DNA from: Osedax fenrisi
Taxonomy: Eukaryota; Annelida; Polychaeta; Sabellida; Siboglinidae
Length of the DNA: 64,000 nt
Assembly: GCA_964019155.1 (NCBI GenBank)
Contig: OZ025243.1
Location: forward strand, 8,983,865-9,047,864
Direction: 5' to 3'
Part shown: piece after piece, positions 53,908-64,000 of the stretch
How the letters are laid out: every line of letters begins with the position of its first letter
Position numbering within the stretch: position 1 is the stretch's first letter
Made by a program: the position numbers and the translations under genes
Notes under the pieces: model-generated
Told to the model about the DNA's origin: nothing
Seen by the model: only the letters and a program-made list of their open reading frames with translations
Database searches by the model: none

Positions 53908-54234
53908 ATTTTTATTTGGTGGAGTCCTTTCATCCCATCCAGGAACTTAGATGAAGTTTTCACTTATAACCATATATGGCTCTAATGTCCCTTCGAAGCC
54001 GCTCTCATGTTAAGGCATCCATGGTTTTAACGAGAGCCGATCATTTATTATTACACAATTATATAAGATCACTTCTAAATAATATTTTAAGACCCATTTT
54101 ATAAAATTAATTAATGGTCCGGACGAGGGTCGAACCCGTGTCCTACTGCTTGTGTGTCTGACGCCTTAGCCACTGAGCCACACAGGCAGTTATTGAGCCA
54201 CACAGGCAGTTATTGAGCCACACAGGCAGTTATT
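53905..54234 (-). mobile_element. tRNA-derived SINE with triplicated head
   Basis: Minus strand: A-box-like TGGCTCAGTGGCTAAGGCG and B-box GGGTTCGACCC about 35 bases apart, then a 200-bp body ending near ACTCCACCAAATAAAAATAA. The first 20 bases of the head (CTGCCTGTGTGGCTCAATAA) are repeated three times at 54175-54234. RNA polymerase III would drive it. Confidence 0.9.
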
Positions 54235-56637
54235 AATTATATAATATAAAACACATACATGACTAAGTTAGTTAATAAGTGCACCTATTTCTATACATAG
54301 AGTTGTGAATCATACAATGTAAATGTACAAATATAAATTCATGAGTATTATATAATCATGGTTTAGTAAACATACTTAGCTTCTCCCTTATCTATTAATA
54401 CATTCGTTTTTACAAATTAAAATAGAGCGCGTCACCTCCTAACTACATATAGCTTGCATAGTTTAGAACTCCGATTTTTAAAATGCTTCAAACTTTTAAT
54501 ATATCACCAAATATTTAATAATATTGCATATAATATTATTAGTATTTTTTTTTAACTATTCGAATTATTCGATGTAAATATTCGAATTAATCGAATAGTG
54601 ACAATATTTATTCGATATTTTTCGAATAATTAAATATTTATTTATAAACTATTTGAAATTTTCGAATAGTTCGATATTCGAACCGAACAACCTAACCATT
54701 TATCACTAGTAATAAATATAGTTATTACTTTATAAAATATAAATATACACATAAATACAATTATGATAAAAAACAAATTGTTTTTAAGTTTATTGAGTCA
54801 TATATATCTCTATAGAGATAGTGAATTAGTAATATTATATCATAATTATAATAATTATATTATAAGATGTTATGTGTCGTGTATGGAACTTTCCATACGC
54901 GTCCAATATATAGTTCAAGTTAATTATTACATAATATGTTTATCGGCTGGCTAATTCAGTCTTACTGCACTTGCATGCCGAATTAGCCAGTACAATATTG
55001 TCACTTCGGTCACAACCTTTATACCCACCACTAGCCTTCGGATACACGCTTCCTTGGTACGAAAGTCTCATGTGTTCGTTTAGTCAATAAAGTATACAAA
55101 CCCACACTCTGTCTCTTCACTATATAAAAATTATAATAAGAATATAATATAAGATATACAATTAAATTTAAAAACATAATTTTTGCCAAATAAGAAACAC
55201 TTACTTTTATTATATCTTTAAAAATAAGATGAAAAAACATTGTTTACATATATTTGTACATTGAATTAATTTGTTTCTGAAAAATATGATATAATGTAAT
55301 TTTTTCTTATATAATTTAATTAAGTATATATATACATTTTTAATGTAATACATATATGTATAATATAATCATAATATATATGACATACTTTATATTTATA
55401 TTTTTTTTAATTGAAAATTTATATTAAAAAAAAATACTAGAAATTTTCCTAGAATTTTATTTATAAATTAATACTATAAATAGTTTTAAAATGTATTCTA
55501 TTAAATAATATAGAATACTAAACTAAACCCTTTCATATCATAATTGTATTTAAATATAATATAAATATAAATTATATATAAATAAAAAATAGTATTAATT
55601 ATTTTTATATATACAGTATATAATACATTATATAATATACTCCATAATTTCCTTCAACTAAATTTTGGTCAACATTATTTAAAAAAAATGTTTAACTTAA
55701 TATTTAGATAATTATCTTATATGAAAGTATAGTAACAAATTAATTTATTAAAATCATATATTCCAAAATCTGGCTTATTCAACCTCGTCATTGTTATTTT
55801 TGTGTATTTTCCTATTCATGAACTTAGATGAAGTGTTACACTTATAACAATATTGAATTGAATTGAATTAATTTAATTACGAAGTATATTCATAATATGA
55901 ATAGTAAAAAATATATAAATAATATGAAATAAAACGAAAAATGATAACAAAACGTAAAATAAAAATATAATAATAAATCATTAACATAGTATGACGAATT
56001 ATATGTACTGGTAAATAATTATTAAACATAGAATAAAATAAACAATATAATACACAGATTAAATACAAATGTGTATTTTACTATGATTTAATGTTCCTTT
56101 GAAGTCACTCTTAATGATATATATATTATATATATAGTAAAGTTATTTTATATATATATCATTATTATTATTAAACTAGTTTATTGACTACAGTCAGCGT
56201 CATATAAGACAATATTAATGAAGGTGATACAAATTTGAAAATAAATAAATAATGAGAACAATAACAAGAACAATATTAAATAATGCAGTTATAAAGAAAT
56301 AAAATAGTTATATACTTTAAGTTTAAATAAAGGTTAAGATTCAGTTGATCTAATGTGAGCTGGCAATTTTTGAAAATTTAAATATATTTTTTTTTAAACA
56401 GGAATAACTTAGATTAAGTTATTATATATCAAAATAATTTAAACATATAAAAAATCTATAATTGGGCTCCCATTAATATAATTAATTAAGTATAATTATA
56501 TGACTCAGTCTATGAATAAATGTATATGTTTATTAAGACACATATATATATATATTTTTATATGAATGGATGTGTATACTTTTAATATTAAAAATTAGGA
56601 GGCATAAAGATAATTATTATTGATTTTTAATATTATT

Positions 56638-56671
<34 letters not shown>

Positions 56672-57013
56672 CATATGATAATTATGTGTGCGAAATGTTA
56701 AAATGAAATAAAATAAAATATAAAAAAGATACTTCATGGACCATTAGTAATTCAACTTGACAGGAGATATACAAATTATAATCTAATATTTTTTTTTACA
56801 ATTATCTCTAATTTTAGATACCCTTAATACTATTTTTGTACTGGATATTTTAACTCATAAGTATATTAAAATAGAATAAGATATACCAAATATAATTTTG
56901 AAAATATGTTTTATAATTTTAGAAACAAAATAATAACAAACATAATTTACCTCATAATTTGTTATTTTCTAAATATGAATAATAAAACTCAAAATGTTCT
57001 TGTTTACTAATTC

Positions 57014-57058
<45 letters not shown>

Positions 57059-58981
57059 CTGAAATTATAGAGTAAACATATTATAAGCAATCACAATTTT
57101 GTATAGGTAAAACTAATTGTGTTATATATTTAAAATTTTATTTTTTTATATAATTTATATGTACATAACAATATTATATAATCATATAAATGTGTACTCT
57201 CTATTGTATTATGAAATAAATAGAATTATAAAAATAATATAAATTATTAGAAATAATACTTTTATTTTAAAATGCATTTATCTCAGAAGAATTATTTTCT
57301 CACTATCACTAGTATTCAACCTGAGTTGGATATCACAGTTTATGAGATACGTTAATTTGTTTTGATATAGAAAGAAGATATATAGTTATTTAATGTGTAA
57401 GCTTATTTTCTAATGAGGATATAGTTATATAAATATAAATGATTAACAACAATATTTTGATATTTTTAGAAAAAAATAAAATTAATTCACATTTCATATA
57501 TTATATTAAAATATATACCCTAAAATACAGGTTAAAATACACTTTTAAAAATATGTTAAATTAATAATTTAATAGAATGTAGAATTTAAACAATTGATTT
57601 AAGAATGTAAAATTATTAAAATGTATTATTATTAATTATTAATTAAATGATCGTAAAAATTAATCTAGTCCGTATACTTGTTCTTGTGTTTATTTACCAA
57701 TTGCATGATTTGTCATAAAAAACTAGAATAAATTCTGATTAGAACATTTAACAATACTCGCAGACAAAAACATAGACTTTTACAATTAGACAATTCTTAA
57801 GTATTCAACTGAGAAAGTGCTATATATATTTCAATTAATTATTATGCAATCTGTTATAGTAATAGGGAATATTATTTTATTATTAATATTATCTAATATG
57901 TTAATATTTGTATTTTGTCATTTTATTTGTATTTGATAAAATGTATTTGTATTTGTATAACAAAATTAATAAATATTTGTATTTGTATTTGTATTTGATT
58001 ATTTTTAAAAAATGTATTTATATTCGATAAAGTGTATTTGACTCTAACCCTGAACAAGACATAGCCTATTAAATATTTACTATATTAATAATGCACATAT
58101 TTCTGAATAATATTATTATTATTATTAAATTATTACATACATTTGATATTTATATTCAAAACAAACACTTGAGATATAATAATATTATGGCTTAAATGTA
58201 TATTGTTATGAATTATTATAATTAATATAAAAATAGAATTTATCATAACAATAAATATACCTATTCAATGTTTACTAAATTAATAGTGCACATACTTCTA
58301 AATAATATTAATACATGTATGTATATATTTGATATTCCTATTGTAATAAAGACATAAAATAATCAAATGATTTTTAAATTAAATTTATCTGGTTTCTATT
58401 TACCAAAGATATTAACATATTTTTATTATCTATGATATAATTAAATACCCATGTTTCCTTAACATTGGGCTGGGTGTAATATTATAATTTAAATAGGCTT
58501 AATATATATGCCTATAGGCAACAGTTTATCTTGGGCTTCGGAATTACTATGTATCTATAACCCCTAATTATTAATATGTAAACGCGTAAAATTGACATTC
58601 AGTGGGACATCCCATTAGCATTTGAACAATTCTGATAAATTTTTAAACTGAACATGAATCTACCATGGTTGAAAAATGTATCATAACTTGATCAGTATTG
58701 ACCTAGTTATTATAATTTTATTTATTTTAAGATTTCAAAAACATTATCATCATTGAAAATAATATAAATAATTTAAAATTGAATATTATATAATATTAAA
58801 AAATATTCTGATGAGATATACCACTATTATAGATAATATTTAAATATAATCGTGTATTTTTACTTTAGAAATTACATTATTGAATGCATACGGACTACTA
58901 CACATGTATATGTTTAATATCTTAAATTTAAAAATAAATATGAAGACATTTATTATGATTTATTATTATTAAAAGATAATA

Positions 58982-59015
<34 letters not shown>

Positions 59016-59809
59016 ATATTAATTTTTATTAGAGAACAAATTATAATTATTAAAAAAAGTAAACATAATTGAAAATGATCAGTTTTCAAGCAATTAAAAT
59101 AAATAAGTATATATGTAAATCCAATGTCGAATATGTATGATTGACTTTTAAAAAACTATCATTGTTATACCTATAGGTATAAACATATATGTATTACCCG
59201 TGTAGTATAAGGAACATAGATTTATGGGTTTATACATGGGCTATGTAACATGGTTGTATATGTATACTTATACATTTTATATGTATTTTATATGCCTATA
59301 ACGGTATACAAATTAGAATCTTATAATAATAATATAAAACTATATATAATGTAATACAATACTATTCAGAATAATTATATAGTATATACACAATCTCAGA
59401 GATATATAAGTTATATCAGCAGATATTTAAAAATAAAATCAATTAATTAATAACATAAATCATTAACTAACTTTAATGGAGATTTTTGAGGTCTCTGAAG
59501 ATCTAACGAACAGAGAATCCAACTTCCTCAGCTAACTTACTATTTTATGTAATAGATTATAATAAGTTATTTACACGTAAATACATACTAGATATGCATT
59601 AAATATCAATATTAAACTATATAAAATGACGGTTATTAAATATATTTAACATAAATATATATATAAGTATTAATACTATTTAAAATTTAAATAGAAGTTA
59701 GAAAATAGTTAGAAAATCACGAAAGTGACGATTATAAATAGATTACTTTAAGGAAATACATTTTATATTTTTATAATTACTATTCCTTACATATAATATA
59801 ATATATTAG

Positions 59810-59851
<42 letters not shown>

Positions 59852-61284
59852 TGGTAATTAGTGTTTTATATTTAATTCTTAATTTTGTATTTAATAATAT
59901 TTTAAAATTATTAATAACGATAACTGTTGAAAATTCTATATAAATTTATTGTATATATATATATGATTACACTAAAGTGAAATAATTACTAACATATAAA
60001 ATGTATATGTACTTTCACAATCTATTTAGAACACTACTTTTCGTAATTTAACACAATCAAGTGATTTTATTTTTAAATATCTGTGGATATAACTCTTAAT
60101 AATAGTATTTATAATAATAGAATTATTAATATACGTGTATATTTGGATAAACCATTAGAATAATAAATATATTTATCAATATGCAAACTTTAATTACTAT
60201 TTGTTAGTTAAATCAGTAATTATAAAAATACATATGTTTTTTATTTTATATTACATGAATAGTGAAGTAATCTATGAATCAAAAAATATTTGTTATGTCT
60301 TATGTAATATATTAATTCTATTTTTACTTAATCAATACATTGTAAAATTGTAGTTATTTATAATACTATTTCTTTGAAAATACAGATAATTTGTAATTTA
60401 TGTAAATTAATACAATAAATTGCATGATAGTAATCGGATTGAGCGATATACTATCATAAGTTATTGTATTATTTAAAATACAATTAACTAAATAAATATT
60501 GAATAAAAGTTTGATATAGACGTGGGTATAAATAATAATTTTATTTAAATTATATTTATTACAAAATATATTAATACGTATTAAAGTTAGCAAGTTTATA
60601 TACATTTTTTAATATCTCATTTTCTATAATTATTTTATAATACATTAATAAATATGGATAATCCTTTTTTATCATATAATAATGATCTCTTTGATAATAT
60701 ATACACGTTTCATAAATTTCTAATAATTTCTCATCATCTTTATTAATATAGTCTACACATTTTGCGTATCTAGGTGAAATAAATACCTTATGCAGGCTAG
60801 ATAGGAAGCTGTACCGCTTGGGTTATATGTTTACTAATCTTGTTAATTAAAATTGTAATTTGTACTTATAATTATCTACACATATTTTCAATTTTTAAAC
60901 TTACATCAAATTATAAGTATTCTCAATAAATGATCATGGTATCTCTATATAATATACTAAATAATAAATTAATAACTAGTATATTCTACAATTATACCAT
61001 ACTCATTCTGTTACATTAGGAGAGGAAGGATTCGTTACATGTTGTATTTTTTAATTATTTTACTTTACAATATTAAAATATTAAACTATAGTATATATAC
61101 TTAATTATCTGTAAAATTATATATAATATTTCGTTCATGATTAATTATAATTGAAGTATCTCTTCATTATAAACATACACCTGTACACCATATAATAAAT
61201 ATTATTATGTAATATTTATTATACCATAGATTTATAGTTTACATAGATCGGTAGTCACGTGGTTTTACATCAACAGACATGGTA
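54235..61284. other. Long AT-rich stretch, no gene seen
   Basis: About 7 kb without a frame that looks coding. Contains TTCGAA-type motif repeats (54550-54680), an 11-bp stem hairpin (54946-54991), and (TA)n at 57018-57052, 58986-59010 and 59814-59847. A weak SINE-like patch near 55800-55850 and a LINE-like tail near 56160-56250 (minus) are possible. Confidence 0.5.
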
Positions 61285-62986
61285 CCTGGATAGGGGATTT
61301 TGGATTTTTACATGATACATGATATTTCATAACAAATATTTAAATAAATAATATTTATTTTTTACATAGATTTGGTTTATTTTACTATATACGCTTATAC
61401 AATGCATTTCGATTAAATCAAAATAAACATTTATATTATATATTTTGAATGCACTATAATTGCATCACGTAAATAATACTTTATATAAGTAATTTCAAAT
61501 TACAATTTATCGGTGCATTTTTAAATTCTTAGATCGTTTAATTTTGTATATATACGCTTATATAGTGCATTTTTATTATATAAAAATAGACATTTATATT
61601 TATTTATATTATATATTTAGAATGCACTATAATTGCAACATTTAATTTTATAAATAATACTTTATATAGGTAATTTTAAATTAAAATTTTTCGGTGATAT
61701 TTTAAAATTCTTAGATCGTTTAAATTTGTTTATAAATTGTATTTAAATTATATAAAAATAAACATTTAAATTAAATTGTATTAAATATATAAATGACAGT
61801 ATAATAAAAAACTTAAATTACATCAAATAATACTTTATATGAGTAATTTAAAATTTAAATGTATCAGTGAAATTTTAAATTAGTAAATAGCACTATCTTG
61901 GTTAATGTCATTACTAATATTTAAATATTACAACTTAATTAGATAAATAAACATTTATATTAATTTATATTATATACTGCAATATAATTACAAAATTTAA
62001 TTTGATTAAATAATACATTATATAATTCTAAATTTAATACAATTATAAGAACGCTATTATTTTAAAATATTTAAAAATACCTAATTTATCGATTAATGTT
62101 GCTCTAATAGCAAAAGGTAAATGTCCAGAAGGAATAACTCTCTACAAGTTTGTATTATATTAATACATTTAAATATTATTTTGAAATTAATAAAATTATT
62201 TAATTAAACATTTTGATGTTATATCTAATTATGTATGAAGTCAATAAATTAATACCGGTTAACGTGTGAAAATCAAATAATCATACGAAATTTAATTTTA
62301 ATTTCATAATTATAATTATTATAATATGTTACACGATTATAATAATAAAAATTATATTAATATTATACACAATTATTATAAAAATATGTATCATATTATG
62401 ATATAAATTATATATGATATGTAACGAGTTTAATGAATGTAATTAAAATGCAACTGTATTGTCTAGTAAGTCTATCGGCTTACTAGAAATTAACCAATAA
62501 TGCACCCTACATATAAATTATATATATATAATTCTGAAGACGCATATAAAACACGAATTCACTACTCTGTGATTAATTTACTAAAAAATATACGCCAGCC
62601 CCGAAATGTTTATTTGAAATTTCGGTTTAACACGTGATTTATTGGGGGCCGATGTCAGTATTCAGCCAAAAGTTCACCGATAAATCGTAATTTAAAATTA
62701 CCTATATAAAGTATTCTAAATATATAATATAAATAAATATAAATGTCTATTTTGATATAATCGAAATGCATTTTATAAGCGTATATAGAAAAATAAACCA
62801 AATCTATAAAAAAAATAAATATTATTTATTTTGAAATGCATTTTATAAGCGTATATAGAAAAATAAACCAGATCTATAAAAAAATAAATATTATTTATTT
62901 AAATATTTGTTATGAAATATCATGTATCACGTGATGTCGGTCATATTAAGTTTACAAAAATTAAAAATCCAAAACCCCTATCCAGG
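61285..62986. mobile_element. Foldback element with tandem internal repeats
   Basis: Ends are inverted repeats beginning CCTGGATAGGGG and flanked by TA on both sides (61283-61284, 62987-62988). The inverted arms extend more than 200 bases (61285-61520 and about 62680-62986). The left part holds about four diverged ~170-bp tandem repeats (61375-62060). In the right arm a ~70-bp unit is duplicated (62770-62900). No coding frame. Confidence 0.82.
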
Positions 62987-63326
62987 TAATATGTATGTTG
63001 AAGAATTTTACGTTGGCAAGATATAGCAATACCGATCAATGTAAATTATAAATCTATGTATTACACACACAATTTTAAATTCTCATTATTTTGTTTACAT
63101 AATGTATCATACATTGTATGATGTTTGGAAGATTCCACCATTCGATAAATCTTTTTAAAGTGTTTATAGTTTATAAATACTATATAGGATAATACCTACA
63201 AGATTTTATATATGAATTTTTTTTTAATATACCTAACTGATTTTGATACACTTATAATAAAAAAATGTATATTATTGATTACAAAATCAATTGGCAAAAT
63301 AAAATATTAGAATATTCAATATTATA

Positions 63327-63608
63327 TTGGCGCCAACAGGTTACTGCTCGAGTCTGTTTTCAAAATGTTACCAGCAATTTACGCGCATAGTGTATACACT
63401 ATATATACTATGTCATTTTAACTGTATAACACAGTTAACAATAGATTATATGTTTATATTCATTCATCAATGCCTACCGATATTGATAAAGCTTATATTA
63501 AAATATTATATATTTTATTAAATAACATTTTTATTTATATTTATATTATTATAATATATAATAATTATATTATATATATATTATATTAAATTATATAATT
63601 TATATATA

Positions 63609-63660
<52 letters not shown>

Positions 63661-63792
63661 GTGTATTTGTACATATATATATATATAATATAATATATAT
63701 ATATAATATATATAGCGCTATGCGCGCTCTCCGCCGCCTCAATTGCTGATAACATTTTGAAAACGTACACAACTCGTGCAACCCCGCGCCAA
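63327..63792. mobile_element. MITE-like element with ~65-bp inverted ends
   Basis: Left TTGGCGC...CGAG...TTTTCAAAATGTTACCAGC; right complement TTGGCGC...CGAG...TTTTCAAAATGTTATCAGC. Both reach GCGCATAG on the inside. The interior is mostly (TA)n (63608-63656). GC-rich ends in AT-rich DNA. Edges approximate, target duplication unclear. Confidence 0.8.
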
Positions 63793-64000
63793 AATTGTGT
63801 TTTTCTTTATTAATATAGTTATGATCCTAGGTTTATGATTTATTAATAATAAATTACAATTATAATTATTTAAATTTATGATATGAATTAATCATATTAT
63901 GATATTAAATAACTTACCATAGATATAATATGTTGTCACAAATGTTGATTAATAAATAATAATATATATGTATATACTCAAACTTATTGAGTGTTGACAT

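Noticed and set aside
54110..54190. Possible functional tRNA gene
   Set aside because: A and B boxes are present, but the head is fused to a 200-bp body shared with other copies and the acceptor stem does not close, so it is a SINE.
54763..60605. Several 60-80 codon frames in AT-rich DNA
   Set aside because: Tyr/Ile/Asn/Leu-rich, no motif, no splice context; expected by chance at this base composition.

Overview
The window is AT-rich animal DNA: small GC-richer exons with clean GT-AG junctions, large AT-rich introns, many (TA)n arrays and several non-LTR retrotransposon clades. No rRNA, CRISPR array or prokaryotic operon was seen. It looks like an invertebrate metazoan; the phylum cannot be settled from the sequence.

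Left half (about 5-36 kb, minus strand): a large split gene can be rebuilt exon by exon from the start codon at 36063 down to 14813. The predicted protein has N-terminal ankyrin repeats, a PH domain, a coiled-coil-like region and two FFAT motifs. That order matches long oxysterol-binding protein-related protein 1 (ORP1L, gene OSBPL1A). Fifteen exons were located and their phases agree wherever neighbouring exons are both known. One short exon in the middle of the PH domain was not found. The C-terminal lipid-transfer (ORD) domain is absent and presumably lies beyond the left edge. A weak candidate linker exon sits at about 4.95 kb.

The introns of this gene are full of mobile DNA: an L2-like LINE with a 935-codon open frame (20.0-24.2 kb), a CR1/Jockey-like LINE (7.4-12.7 kb) nested in a DNA transposon with 24-bp terminal inverted repeats (6688-13364), a decayed L2-like LINE (31.3-33.0 kb), two hAT-like MITEs with exact 8-bp target duplications (5317-5805, 34071-34574), and tRNA-derived SINE copies. 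Recognisable LINE coding regions inside the gene are all antisense to it. At the far left is a 2.6-kb array of a 10-bp unit TAGGCTRTAG.

Right half (36-64 kb): a TIR element (36.8-37.6 kb), a degenerate APE-type LINE (39.3-42.3 kb, minus), a CR1/Jockey-like LINE (43.4-47.4 kb, minus) split by a 933-bp TIR element (45657-46589), a ten-finger C2H2 zinc-finger coding exon (47968-48894, minus), an R2-clade LINE (49649-53304, minus) flanked by 52-bp direct repeats, a (CTAC)n tract, a SINE, then about 7 kb of AT-rich DNA with no gene seen, and two more inverted-repeat elements (61285-62986 and about 63327-63792).

The genes with a host function are the ORP1-like lipid-transfer/ER-contact protein and the zinc-finger protein; nothing links them functionally. 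Everything else recognisable is mobile or repetitive DNA.
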